DNA of 64,000 nt from Lachnoclostridium sp. Marseille-P6806. GTDB lineage: Bacteria > Bacillota > Clostridia > Lachnospirales > Lachnospiraceae. Of this stretch, positions 25,865 through 34,687 are shown piece after piece (the stretch's first letter is position 1; the number at the start of each line of letters is the position of its first letter). The stretch lies in the NCBI RefSeq assembly GCF_900625025.1, contig NZ_LR130575.1:124001-188000 (forward strand), written 5' to 3'. Position numbers and translations under genes: made by a program. The notes beneath the pieces are model-generated. The model did no database searches. It saw nothing but the letters and a program-made list of their open reading frames with translations, and was not told the origin of the DNA.

Positions 25865-26299
25865 GCGTTCGGAGAACGGCGGTTTGGGCCCGCGCCGGAA
25901 GAAGCTGCCGAGAGCCGCCCGAAACAGAAGCTCATCGGCAGCCGGAACCAGAGGCTGCCGCCGCGGCGCAGGACCGCCGTTTACCTCTGCGCGGCGGTAA
26001 GACCGGCTGTTGTGCGGAGAGAAAGACTATGTTATTTTATAGACATATGGCAGAGGCGGGGAGACAGCGGTCTGTTTTTCCGCTGTCGGCGGAAAGGAAA
26101 TCACATAGAATAGATGGAATATCACAGCAGGACAGAGCAGGCAATGGATCATTTCATAAAATGTCTGAATTTTTCGGGGGGGGGGTGGGCAGAATTGTAA
26201 GATTTTGCGCCTTGTTTTGTGTCTCTTTCTTTGCGAATCGAAAGCTTCCTGTGCAGAATTTCTGGATGCGCGGAAACAAAGCTGAGAGGGAGACGGGAA
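25865..26299 (+). other. Structured 435-base gap before the EAL gene
   Basis: No convincing gene. AACGGCGGT (25875-25883) is a perfect inverted repeat of ACCGCCGTT (25973-25981), enclosing a second perfect hairpin GCTGCCGA (25904-25911) with TCGGCAGC (25935-25942). The segment ACCGCCG (25973-25979) can instead pair with CGGCGGT (25992-25998), so two alternative folds exist. A further hairpin, GACAGCGG (26063-26070) with CCGCTGTC (26080-26087), lies downstream. I could not match it to a c-di-GMP, TPP, cobalamin or glycine riboswitch core. A reading frame at 26029-26325 has no recognisable product. Confidence 0.55.
26176..26185 (+). repeat. G10 homopolymer upstream of the EAL gene
   Basis: Ten consecutive G residues followed by TGGG, 115 bases before the EAL protein start. 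Adding or removing one G does not join any upstream frame to the EAL frame, because stops intervene in both shifted frames; any effect would be on the leader or promoter. Confidence 0.9.
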
Positions 26300-28204
26300 A
26301 TGATCTTTCTATTTGCTGCGATTGATGTTCTGGTCATGCTGGCGCTTTTTGCAGATCGCTTTATGCGCAGAAAGCTGCCGGTCCGCCGCAGCCGGGTTTT
26401 TAATATTCTGATGTACAGTCATGTTCTCACCATGACGGCCAATCTGCTGTCCGCGCACATGAATGCCGGGCACAGACAACATTCTGTTGCACTTCTTGTT
26501 TTTCTGAATACTCTGTACATTCTCTGCATCGTGTTCAGGGCATACTTTTTTTATTACTATTCCATTCTGCTCTTCGGTCTGACTGCGCGGACGGAACGAA
26601 TATTTGAACGAGCGGGACAGCTTCTGCTCGTCCTGCCGATTTTTGTGACGCTGGCGGACATGTGGAGGACGAGGGTATTTTATTTTGATCCTCTGGGTTA
26701 CCGGCGCGGCAGCTTGATGTATCTGATTTTTTCCCAGACGATACTCTATGTTCTGATCTGCATTGTTCTGCTCTGGAAGCAGAGGAAACGCTTTACCGTA
26801 TTCCAGATATATTTTGCCGCGCTGTATCTGCTGACGCTCTTTGTCGGGACTCTTGTGCGCGCGATGATGGAGCGGAACGTCGGCATGGGAATGTTCGGGA
26901 ATCTGGCGATCGCCTTTGTATTCATCGCCTTTGAAAACCCGGATATTTATCAGCAGGGCAATACGGAGATGTTCAACGAGGATGCGCTGGAGGAAGCCCT
27001 TGAGGAGAGGCTGCCACGGGGCGCATACTGCTTTTTTGCGTTTAAGATAAGTCTCTATTACGAGAATATCGAGATCTGCGGGAAGGCGCAGGTCGACGCC
27101 GCCGTCATGGAGGTGGGACGCTTCCTGCAGGACCGCTATCCCGATGTCAGCATGTTCTATGCGGAGGGCAGGTTCTGCCTGCTCGGAGGGGCGGACTTTG
27201 ATGCGGGAAAGACGGTGACGGAGCTGAAAGAGCGCTTCCGCCGTCCGTGGCGCTTCGGAAACTGGGAGTTTTATCTGACGCCGGTGTTTGCCGTGACCGA
27301 TGATCGCTGCGGGATAACGTCTCATCTGGAGCTGATTCAGAGCATGAAGTCGATTCTGCTCCGGAGAGAGCGCGCCGGCTGCCGGGGATTCATGGTGACG
27401 CCGGAGGAGCTCGCAGAGGTCAAGCGGGACTGGCATGTCAAGCAGCTTCTTGCGGGCGCGGCACGGCAGAATATTGTGGAGATGTTCCTGCAGCCCATTG
27501 TGGATGCAAGGACGAGGAAGCTTGCGGGTGCAGAAGCTCTGATGCGCCTGCGTGATACAGACGGGAGCTGTGTGCTCCCGGATCAGTTTATTTCCCTGGC
27601 GGAGCAGAACGGAGCAATCGAGAGTCTCGGAAAACAGATTTTTGACCGCGCCTGCGCGTTCTTTGCGGAGCACAGCGAGAGACTCGGACTGCAGTGGATC
27701 AACGTCAATCTTTCCCCGGTGCAGTGCCTGAATCCGACGGTGCCCGGCGAGTTCCGCGCGATTGCCGGCCGATACGGGGTTCAGCCGGGACGGATTCATC
27801 TGGAAATTACCGAGGAGTCCTGCATTGACCGGCAGCGGCTCCTCCGGTTCATGAAGCAGATGGAGGAGGCGGGATTTATTTTTGCGCTGGATGATTACGG
27901 CAGTGGGTATTCCAATGCGTGCCGGATCAAGGAACTGCCTTTCCGTAACATCAAGCTGGATAAAGAGCTGGTATGGGATCATTTCCGGCAGCCGGACGCG
28001 ATTCTCGAGATGACAATCAGCGCGTTTCGGAGTCTTAGCTACACCGTCACAGCGGAGGGCGTGGAGACGCGGGAGGCCGCGGATGAACTGGAACGGCTGG
28101 GCGTCGACTTCCTTCAGGGCTTTCTCTTTTCCAGACCGCTTCCGGTGGAAGAATTTCTGAGCGCCTGTGAGTCGCTTCATGCTCATACCTGTTGTCGTCG
28201 CTGA
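26300..28204 (+). CDS. Membrane c-di-GMP phosphodiesterase (EAL domain)
   Basis: Protein of 634 residues. About six or seven membrane helices (residues 1-215) form a sensor region, followed by a degenerate GGDEF-like region without a GGDEF motif (about 225-370) and a full EAL domain (about 385-625). The catalytic set looks complete: AEALMRL (about 411-418), NVNLSP, EITEE, LDDYGSGYSN (about 530), IKLDKEL, AEGVET and QGFLFSRP. It should therefore hydrolyse c-di-GMP to pGpG. ATG 26300 follows GAGGGAGACGGG; a GTG 81 bases upstream is open but would add a non-family extension. It is transcribed alone. Confidence 0.88.
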   Translation: MIFLFAAIDVLVMLALFADRFMRRKLPVRRSRVFNILMYSHVLTMTANLLSAHMNAGHRQHSVALLVFLNTLYILCIVFRAYFFYYYSILLFGLTARTERIFERAGQLLLVLPIFVTLADMWRTRVFYFDPLGYRRGSLMYLIFSQTILYVLICIVLLWKQRKRFTVFQIYFAALYLLTLFVGTLVRAMMERNVGMGMFGNLAIAFVFIAFENPDIYQQGNTEMFNEDALEEALEERLPRGAYCFFAFKISLYYENIEICGKAQVDAAVMEVGRFLQDRYPDVSMFYAEGRFCLLGGADFDAGKTVTELKERFRRPWRFGNWEFYLTPVFAVTDDRCGITSHLELIQSMKSILLRRERAGCRGFMVTPEELAEVKRDWHVKQLLAGAARQNIVEMFLQPIVDARTRKLAGAEALMRLRDTDGSCVLPDQFISLAEQNGAIESLGKQIFDRACAFFAEHSERLGLQWINVNLSPVQCLNPTVPGEFRAIAGRYGVQPGRIHLEITEESCIDRQRLLRFMKQMEEAGFIFALDDYGSGYSNACRIKELPFRNIKLDKELVWDHFRQPDAILEMTISAFRSLSYTVTAEGVETREAADELERLGVDFLQGFLFSRPLPVEEFLSACESLHAHTCCRR

Positions 28205-28286
28205 TGTCCCTGTCCGCCGGTGAGCAGGGCCTCCGTGGGTCAGGATCATCGCGGCTGGACTTTCACCGTAAATTGCGGCAGCAGTA

Positions 28287-28315
28287 TTGAAATTTGAAGC
28301 GGATCGATGTATTAT
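28287..28315 (+). promoter_or_regulatory. Promoter of the LacI-family regulator gene
   Basis: TTGAAA at 28287-28292 and TATTAT at 28310-28315 with a 17-base spacer, a good match to the vegetative consensus, 34 bases before the regulator start. Confidence 0.72.
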
Positions 28316-28317
28316 CA

Positions 28318-28333
28318 ATTTAACCGATTAAAT
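28318..28333. promoter_or_regulatory. Probable LacI-type operator (autoregulation)
   Basis: ATTTAACCGATTAAAT has perfect 6-base inverted arms around CCGA, with a central CG as in LacI/GalR-family operators. It starts 2 bases after the -10 element, where binding would block transcription of the regulator and the sugar operon. Confidence 0.6.
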
Positions 28334-28348
28334 AAGTGAGGATACAGC

Positions 28349-29374
28349 ATGAAACGAGCCACACTGAAAGATGTTGCCGAGAGGGCGGGCGTATCGAAAG
28401 CGACAGTGTCATATATTCTGAACAATGCCGATAGGCCGATCACGGAAGAGACGAGAGCAAAAGTAAAAAAGGCAGTCGAGGAGCTCCAGTATGTTCCCGA
28501 CCTCGGCGCGGCCTCGTTGACGAATAAGATGTCGAGAATGGTGGGCGTGGTGATACCGCAGACAGAGCCCGGCAGTCAGCTGATGTTTCAGAACAGCTTT
28601 TACAGCGAGATCATCAGCGCGATCGAGTATCACGCCCGAAAGATCGGATATCACATACTGATTTCCGGGACGGATGTGGATGAATCCTACCGGAAGCTCG
28701 TGTATGAAAGAAATCTGGACGCGGTGATCGCCATCGGCGTTTATCCCGACGAATTTTTCGAGCAGTTCAAAAAAATAGGGATTCCAGCCGTGCTGATTGA
28801 CAGTTACTGCAAGGATGAGCATTTTCACAACATCAGGATTGACGATGAGCTCGGCGGGTATATGACCACAAAGTATATGCTGGAAAAGCATCATACAAAA
28901 ATCGGCTTTTTGTCCGGGAGGATGAAAGAGGACGGCGTGATCAAGAAGCGCCATGAAGGGTATAAAAGAGCGTTGTCTGAGTGCGGGATTCCATATGACG
29001 AGGCTCTGATTTTTGAGGGGGAGGTTGACTTTGACAGCGGAGTGGAAGCGGCGGAAAAAATCGTAAGGGACGGAATACCGGTCACGGGGATTGTCACGAC
29101 GGCGGATGTTTTAGCCATCGGCGCCATCAAGGGCTTTTACCGGATGGGGAAGCATGTTCCCGCTGATTACTCGGTGATCGGCTTTGATGATCTGGAAATA
29201 TCCGGATATATCACGCCTGGACTGACCACAATCAGGCAGGATATTTATGGCAAAGGGAGAATGGCGGTCGAGATTTTGGCAAGAACTCTCGAGAACAGGT
29301 CTTATCCAAGGCAGGATATCGCCATGCAGTTTGAGGTGGTGGAAAGAGAAAGCGTGAGGGAGCCGGTGCGATAA
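28349..29374 (+). CDS. LacI-family transcriptional regulator
   Basis: Sugar-responsive repressor of 341 residues. The N-terminal helix-turn-helix is TLKDVAERAGVSKATVSYIL (residues 5-24), followed by the hinge and a periplasmic-binding-like effector domain with GFDDLEISGYITPGLTTIRQ near the C-terminus, typical of the family. It precedes ABC sugar permeases and a GH31 glycosidase, so it most likely controls uptake of an alpha-linked sugar. The ATG lies 9 bases after GTGAGGA. Confidence 0.92.
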   Translation: MKRATLKDVAERAGVSKATVSYILNNADRPITEETRAKVKKAVEELQYVPDLGAASLTNKMSRMVGVVIPQTEPGSQLMFQNSFYSEIISAIEYHARKIGYHILISGTDVDESYRKLVYERNLDAVIAIGVYPDEFFEQFKKIGIPAVLIDSYCKDEHFHNIRIDDELGGYMTTKYMLEKHHTKIGFLSGRMKEDGVIKKRHEGYKRALSECGIPYDEALIFEGEVDFDSGVEAAEKIVRDGIPVTGIVTTADVLAIGAIKGFYRMGKHVPADYSVIGFDDLEISGYITPGLTTIRQDIYGKGRMAVEILARTLENRSYPRQDIAMQFEVVERESVREPVR

Positions 29375-29390
29375 ATCCCGCGGCGCCTTT

Positions 29391-29430
29391 CGGCATGGCG
29401 ATATTCATGACGGCATGGTGATATTCATGA
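29391..29430. repeat. 20-base tandem duplication
   Basis: CGGCATGGCGATATTCATGA (29391-29410) is followed directly by the same 20 bases with one C-to-T change (29411-29430). It lies between the regulator stop and the decayed GH31 fragment and fits a recent replication-slippage or rearrangement scar. Confidence 0.85.
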
Positions 29431-29915
29431 TACGACTCGATACAGGAAAAAGCAGCGAAACAATTAAAACAGGCAAAAGGGACACAGCTGTATCAATCGG
29501 GTTGAGGAAAAGTTCTGCAATCAGGGAGAGAAGACTTATTGCAGCATCCCGTTCTTTTTTACGGATTCCGGGTGGGGACTGTTTGTCGAGACGGATTGCG
29601 AGACGGCCTTTGCGTTTGACGATGACATTCAATGCAGCGTTCCGCTGAGCGCTTCGCTGCTTTTGTTTCAGGGGGACCCGGCGGATATTGTCAGGGAATT
29701 TAACCGCTATATCGGCGGGATAAAGGCGCCCCCCCAAATATGCCTTTGGTCCATGGGTCTCGGCAAATCGGTGGAATTCGCAGAGGGCTGTGGAGGAGGT
29801 CGTCAAAAATCTGGGAAAATACGATCTTCCCGCCACGGTCATGGTTCTCGAGGCGTGGAGTGATGAGGCCACATTTTATATATGGAACGGGGCGAGGTAT
29901 AAAGAAAAATGGACT
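29431..29915 (+). pseudogene. Decayed internal fragment of a GH31 alpha-glycosidase
   Basis: Translation in three successive frames gives one continuous GH31-like sequence. From 29501 one reads VEEKFCNQGEKTYCSIPFF, then SGWGLFVET, FQGDPADIVREFNRYIGG and IKAPP. After a run of seven C residues (29729-29735) the frame changes and one reads KYAFGPWVSANRW, KYDLPATVMVLEAWSDE and FYIWNGARY. A one-base insertion at GGG (29499-29501) appears to separate an earlier piece, KGTQLYQS, from VEEKF. Both breaks are repaired by removing one base. The gene lacks its N-terminus and everything after about 29915, including the catalytic region, so it cannot make an active enzyme. It differs from the intact GH31 gene at 31711. 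Confidence 0.85.
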
Positions 29916-29988
29916 GCAGGCTCATTTTTTACACGGCTGCCCCGCTGCGTGGTGCCTCTTCGGGGGCACTTCGGCATTGGAGAATACT

Positions 29989-30888
29989 ATGTCAAAGGAA
30001 AAGCAAAAAATAGTTCAGGCGATACCGTTCATGCTTCCGAGCATCGTGGGAATGATGATATTCAGTTTTTTCCCGATTCTTATGGCGACCGCGCTCAGCC
30101 TGACAGACTGGAGCGGTCTGGAAAAATTCACGATTCACACGATACCGGATCATTTTGTGGGATTTCAAAACTATATCCGGCTGCTGACGCATAAGGAGTT
30201 CTGGAATACGCTTCTGCATGTTCTGTATTATATCGTGCTGTATATTCCTCTCGGATTTATTTTTTCCATGATCATTGCGCTTATTTTGCATACGGACAAA
30301 AAGCTGACAGGCGTCATGCGAGTCCTTTTTTATGTCCCGGTTTTAACCTCATGGGTGGCGGCCAGTCTCATTTGGAAGTGGGTGCTCAGCTCGCAGTATG
30401 GGGTTATCAATTCCATCATAGGGATATTCGGGATGAAAGGGCCGGACTGGCTGACCAATCGATATTGGGCTATGCCCGGCATCGTGCTGGCTTCCGTATG
30501 GAAAGACATGGGATATTACGGGTTATACATTTTCAGAGGCCTCAGAGGAATCGATCCGACCTATTACGAGGCGGCCAAGGTGGACGGCGCAGGAAAACTG
30601 AGAACCTTGTTCAGCGTGACGATGCCCCTTTTGTCTCCGACGTTATTCTATTGCCTGATTATGTCCCTGATCAACGCCTTTCAGCTGTTCCCGCAGGTGC
30701 TGATTATGACGGAGGGAGGACCGAACGGCGCGACGCAGGTAATGGTTGAACGAATCTATACATACGCATTCAGCTATTTCAAAATGGGATATGCCGCGGC
30801 ATACTCGTGGCTGCTGTTTGTGATCATACGGATATTGACTCTGGCCCAGCTTAAAATGCAGAAAGTGTGGGTGCATTATGAATCGTAA
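29989..30888 (+). CDS. Sugar ABC transporter permease, MalF/UgpA type
   Basis: Inner-membrane subunit of 299 residues with six predicted helices and the EAA loop YYEAAKVDGAGKLRTLFSVT that contacts the ATPase. It starts at ATG 29989 (MSKEKQKIV), with TTGGAG about 6 bases upstream; the open frame extends farther upstream only through the GH31 remnant. It overlaps the next permease gene by 11 bases. A substrate-binding protein is normally encoded just upstream in such operons, but here that position holds the GH31 remnant. No ATPase gene is nearby, so a shared MsmK/MalK-type ATPase is presumably used. Confidence 0.9.
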   Translation: MSKEKQKIVQAIPFMLPSIVGMMIFSFFPILMATALSLTDWSGLEKFTIHTIPDHFVGFQNYIRLLTHKEFWNTLLHVLYYIVLYIPLGFIFSMIIALILHTDKKLTGVMRVLFYVPVLTSWVAASLIWKWVLSSQYGVINSIIGIFGMKGPDWLTNRYWAMPGIVLASVWKDMGYYGLYIFRGLRGIDPTYYEAAKVDGAGKLRTLFSVTMPLLSPTLFYCLIMSLINAFQLFPQVLIMTEGGPNGATQVMVERIYTYAFSYFKMGYAAAYSWLLFVIIRILTLAQLKMQKVWVHYES

Positions 30889-31711
30889 GACACAGAAGGC
30901 AGTTTATAATATCTTATTTTACATAGGGGCAGCCGCATTGACGGTTATCGTCACCATTCCTCTGTACTGGATGATTTCGACCTCGCTGAAATCAAAGGGA
31001 GCCCTGATGGCTCTTCCCATCCAATGGATTCCCGAGCATCCCTCGCTTAATTCGTATAAGAAAGTGTTTACCCTGTTCCCTTTTGCCAGAGCCATCGCGA
31101 ACAGCGCGTTCATTACCGTCATGTATGTTGCGATCACCGTGCTGTCCGCGTCTATGGCGGCGTTTGCGATCGCCAAAATCAGATTCCGGGGAGCAAAGCT
31201 GATCTTTGCATTATATTTGACCTCGATGATGATCCCGGTTCAGATAACGCTTATCCCGATGTTCATCATTATGAACAGGCTTTCGCTGATCAATACCTAT
31301 ACAAGCGTCATTTCTCCGCCTGTTTTCAAAGCGTTTGCAGTATTTTTGCTTGTGCAGAATATGAGGGCGCTGCCGGATGATTACATGGAGGCCGGCAGGA
31401 TCGACGGTGCGGGGCTGTTTCAAATCTATAAGGATATTATCATGCCGATGATGCTTCCTGCGCTGGCGACGCTTTCCATTACTACGTTTATGGAAGCATG
31501 GAATGATTATTTATGGCCGCTTGTCATGCTGTCCGACAAAAATAAAATGACGCTCACTTTGGCGTTAAATACGCTGAACGGACAGTATGATACGGAGTAT
31601 AATGTTCTGATGGCAGGCAGTCTGATGTCTATGCTGCCCATCATTATGATATATATCGCCGCACAGACGCAGATGAAGCGGGGAATCACAGTAGGAGGAG
31701 TGAAAGGATAA
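30878..31711 (+). CDS. Sugar ABC transporter permease, MalG/UgpE type
   Basis: Second membrane subunit, 277 residues, six predicted helices, with the EAA loop DYMEAGRIDGAGLFQIYKDI. The N-terminal segment TIPLYWMISTSLK and the C-terminal AQTQMKRGITVGGVKG are typical of CUT1-family MalG-like permeases. It overlaps the preceding permease by 11 bases and its TAA stop shares one base with the ATG of the glycosidase, so the three genes are translationally coupled. Confidence 0.92.
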   Translation: MNRKTQKAVYNILFYIGAAALTVIVTIPLYWMISTSLKSKGALMALPIQWIPEHPSLNSYKKVFTLFPFARAIANSAFITVMYVAITVLSASMAAFAIAKIRFRGAKLIFALYLTSMMIPVQITLIPMFIIMNRLSLINTYTSVISPPVFKAFAVFLLVQNMRALPDDYMEAGRIDGAGLFQIYKDIIMPMMLPALATLSITTFMEAWNDYLWPLVMLSDKNKMTLTLALNTLNGQYDTEYNVLMAGSLMSMLPIIMIYIAAQTQMKRGITVGGVKG

Positions 31712-33672
31712 TGATCAGAAAATACCGTATTGGGAATCCGATAGAGACAGACTCTGTCGTCGCCGATCTGCCTGTCGAGGACGGGCCGGTTCCTTATTAT
31801 GAAAAAGTAAACGGAAAGAACGAAATGGTTCTTCCGATGGATAAAAAGGACAGAGTATACGGTCTTGGTGAAACCGTACGGGGAATGAACAAAAGGGGCT
31901 TCATTTATACAAGCAACTGCTCGGATGATCCCGTTCATACAGAGGATAAACGGTCCCTGTACGCGGCGCAGAACTTTTTTGTCTTATGGGGAAAGGACAG
32001 AGGCTTCGGAATGTATGTGGATACTCCGGGGCAGGTATCCTTTGATATCGGATATACGGCAAAGGATTTCTTTTCCATATGCTTTGAGGATTTCGATGCG
32101 TATCTATATGTCATCGAGGGCAGAAGCATACTGGACATTGTAAAACAATTCAGGGCGATCATCGGGAAAAGCTATGTTCCTCCCCTGTGGGCTTTCGGCT
32201 TCGGGCAGAGCAGGTGGAGCTACATGAATGAGCAGCAGGTCCGGGAGGTCGTCGATCAGTATGAAAAAGCGGATATCCCGATAGACAGCGTTTACTTGGA
32301 CATTGATTATATGGACGGCTACAAGGATTTTTCCGTAAGCGAGGAGAGATTCCCTGATTTTGAAGCGTTTGTAAAGGAGATGGCGGAGAAGAATATCCAT
32401 CTTGTTCCGATTATCGACGCCGGAGTAAAAATTGAAAAGGGCTACGATATTTACGAGGAGGGCATAGCGGGCGATTATTTCTGCAAAAAAGAAAACGGGG
32501 AGAATCTGGTCGCGGCCGTCTGGCCGGGCAAGGTTCATTTTCCGGATTTTCTGAATGAAAAGGCCAGACGATGGTTCGGGGATAAGTACAAGCTTCTTTT
32601 AGACTGCGGAATAGACGGCTTCTGGAACGATATGAACGAGCCGGCCGTTTTTTACACGGAGGATCACCTGCATGAGGTGTTTGAACAGATCAGGGAGCTT
32701 GAGGGAAAAAATCTGGATATCCGGTCCTTTTTCAGGCTGCAGGATATGGTGACCAGCCTTGCGAACAACGAGGCGGACTATAAACGCTTTTATCATGACT
32801 ACAAGGGCGCAAGATACCGGCATGACAAGGTTCATAATATATTCGGCTACAACATGACGAGAGCGGCGGGAGAGGCGTTTGAGAGGCTGTCCCCTGATAA
32901 GAGAATACTGATGTTTTCCCGCTCCTCCTATATCGGGATGCATCGTTATGGCGGCGTATGGTGCGGCGATAATAAGTCGTGGTGGAGCCATCTGCTCCTG
33001 AATATCCAGCAGATGCCCGCGCTGAATATGTGCGGATTTCTGTACAGCGGCGCGGATGTGGGAGGCTTTGGAGCGGATGTCACGGAAGACCTGCTGATGC
33101 GATGGACGGAATTCGGGATTTTCACCCCTCTTTTCCGGAATCATTCTGCGGAGGGCACACGGAGACAGGAGCTCTACCGGTTTACGGATACGGAGAGCTT
33201 CCGGAACATCGTGAGGCTCAGATACTCGCTGATTCCGTATCTCTATTCGGAGTTTATGAAAGCCGTAAGCAATGACGACATGCTGTTTAAGCCGCTGTGC
33301 TTTGCCTATCCGGAGGACGATATGGCGTATGAGACGGAGGATCAGCTGCTTGTCGGCGAGAGCCTTATGATAGCGCCTGTCTATAAACAGAATGCCGGCG
33401 GAAGATATGTGTATGTTCCGGAGGAGATGAAGCTGTGCCGGTTCAGGAGCTATGACGACTATGATACGGAAATTGTGGAAAAGGGACATCATTACATTGC
33501 CGCGGCGTTAAACGAGGTTCTGGTGTTTATCAGAAAGGGACATGCTCTTCCCATGGCGGTTCCGGCGGGCAGAACCGGTCGGATTGATTATTCCGCTCTT
33601 CGGTATGAATGCTTTGACTGCGGGAGCGATGCGTACAGCCTGTTTGCGGACGACGGGATTTCCCGGTTATAA
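31711..33672 (+). CDS. GH31 family alpha-glycosidase
   Basis: Retaining alpha-glucosidase-type enzyme of 653 residues without a signal peptide, so it likely cleaves imported oligosaccharides in the cytoplasm. The N-terminal beta-sandwich has RVYGLGE and GFGMYVDT. The TIM barrel has SRWSY, DIDYMDGYKDFS, nucleophile Asp307 in DGFWNDMNEP, and acid/base Asp420 in WCGDNKSWW, with FLYSGADVGGF and PLFRNHSAEG following. Substrate could be an alpha-glucoside or alpha-galactoside; GH31 is too broad to tell. Overlapping ATG with the permease stop supports the operon. Confidence 0.92.
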   Translation: MIRKYRIGNPIETDSVVADLPVEDGPVPYYEKVNGKNEMVLPMDKKDRVYGLGETVRGMNKRGFIYTSNCSDDPVHTEDKRSLYAAQNFFVLWGKDRGFGMYVDTPGQVSFDIGYTAKDFFSICFEDFDAYLYVIEGRSILDIVKQFRAIIGKSYVPPLWAFGFGQSRWSYMNEQQVREVVDQYEKADIPIDSVYLDIDYMDGYKDFSVSEERFPDFEAFVKEMAEKNIHLVPIIDAGVKIEKGYDIYEEGIAGDYFCKKENGENLVAAVWPGKVHFPDFLNEKARRWFGDKYKLLLDCGIDGFWNDMNEPAVFYTEDHLHEVFEQIRELEGKNLDIRSFFRLQDMVTSLANNEADYKRFYHDYKGARYRHDKVHNIFGYNMTRAAGEAFERLSPDKRILMFSRSSYIGMHRYGGVWCGDNKSWWSHLLLNIQQMPALNMCGFLYSGADVGGFGADVTEDLLMRWTEFGIFTPLFRNHSAEGTRRQELYRFTDTESFRNIVRLRYSLIPYLYSEFMKAVSNDDMLFKPLCFAYPEDDMAYETEDQLLVGESLMIAPVYKQNAGGRYVYVPEEMKLCRFRSYDDYDTEIVEKGHHYIAAALNEVLVFIRKGHALPMAVPAGRTGRIDYSALRYECFDCGSDAYSLFADDGISRL

Positions 33673-33751
33673 ATCAGCATAAGAAAGCCACTGTGGCCGC
33701 TTCCGGTACGGAACGATGTCCGCAATACTTTTTGAATGCGGCAATAAACTG

Positions 33752-33780
33752 TTGTTAGCTAAGACAAACCGTGTTATTCT
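33752..33780 (+). promoter_or_regulatory. Possible promoter for the ATC-hydrolase operon
   Basis: TTGTTA at 33752-33757 and TATTCT at 33775-33780 with a 17-base spacer, 142 bases before the first gene. The 250-base gap holds no recognisable gene; a small hairpin TTCCG/CGGAA lies at its beginning. Confidence 0.5.
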
Positions 33781-33922
33781 GAAGCATATAGAGACGCTTC
33801 ACGATAAGGATGCGGCAATATGGGAGCATGGAGAAAGCATCTCTGTGCTCCTTTTTGCGTGGACAGGGCGCGAGAGCGGATAAGAGAGCTCATCGCTGTC
33901 AGGTGCGGAGGTGCGCAGACAA

Positions 33923-34687
33923 ATGCTGAGCGAAAAAGAGAAGCAAAGGATCACAAAGAAGTATCAGAGGATGATGGAGCCTGCGTGCCGGAATGCGCTT
34001 GCAAAGCGGTATGGAGCGGATAAGGCTGATTTCTACTGGCATAAGACAAAGCAGACGTACAGCCGCATTTTGAGCGAAGCACCGGATATCGGCGGGGCGG
34101 CCAACAGGATGAGCCATAACCTGTATCAGGCCGCATGGATGCTTGCTCTCTATGAGGTGATGGAACGAAAGCTCAGCGAAGAGGAAATCAATGCCCTCAT
34201 GCACGGCGTGATGGATAAGCATTTGAATCTGCTGCGAAAGCTCCCGGGCCGGTTTCTGATCAGCAGAAAGCTCTCGCGGAAGCTGTTTATCAGGCGTCTG
34301 GAACGCTACCAGATAAAACTGAAGCCCCATCTTCATAAGGACTGGCATAACACATGGGGGATGGAAGTATACCGCGATACAGGCGAGGGGATTCATTTCG
34401 GACTTCGAGGCTGTCCGATCTGCGATTACTGCAGGGAGCATGATATGATGGCAATTCTGCCGTATCTCTGCAACATGGATCATTGGCTGATACAGGCGAT
34501 GCATCTGTATCTGATCCGTCCGACGACCTGCTCGAACGGGGATGCGGTGTGCGATTACATGATCGTTGCGGACAATAGTCCCTTGGCAGGGACAAATCCC
34601 GTCGCGGAGATGGACAACGGACTGCTGCTGACGAAAGAGGACAGAACGCATGTGATTTCAGGAATACGGAGGAGGCCGGCAAAGTGA
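33923..34687 (+). CDS. L-2-amino-thiazoline-4-carboxylate hydrolase family protein
   Basis: Protein of 254 residues resembling the ATC-hydrolase family, whose founding member opens a thiazoline ring on the way to cysteine. The recognisable part is the C-terminal half: GCPICDYCREHD, LCNMDHWLIQAM, LIRPTTCSNGDAVCDYMI. The conserved cysteines and aspartates there are likely metal- or substrate-binding. The N-terminal half is helical and basic. The start is ATG 33923, about 11 bases after GGAGG; a GTG at 33911 is also in frame. It overlaps the methyltransferase gene by four bases. The real substrate in gut Firmicutes is not established. Confidence 0.72.
   Translation: MLSEKEKQRITKKYQRMMEPACRNALAKRYGADKADFYWHKTKQTYSRILSEAPDIGGAANRMSHNLYQAAWMLALYEVMERKLSEEEINALMHGVMDKHLNLLRKLPGRFLISRKLSRKLFIRRLERYQIKLKPHLHKDWHNTWGMEVYRDTGEGIHFGLRGCPICDYCREHDMMAILPYLCNMDHWLIQAMHLYLIRPTTCSNGDAVCDYMIVADNSPLAGTNPVAEMDNGLLLTKEDRTHVISGIRRRPAK

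Noticed and set aside
26029-26325. A 98-codon frame upstream of the EAL gene
   Set aside because: No homology I can recognise, spans hairpins and the G10 tract, and overlaps the real EAL start; shifting the frame at the G tract does not fuse it to the EAL protein.
33820-34023. A 67-codon frame before the ATC-hydrolase-like gene
   Set aside because: Basic, motif-free and overlapping the well-supported gene in another frame.
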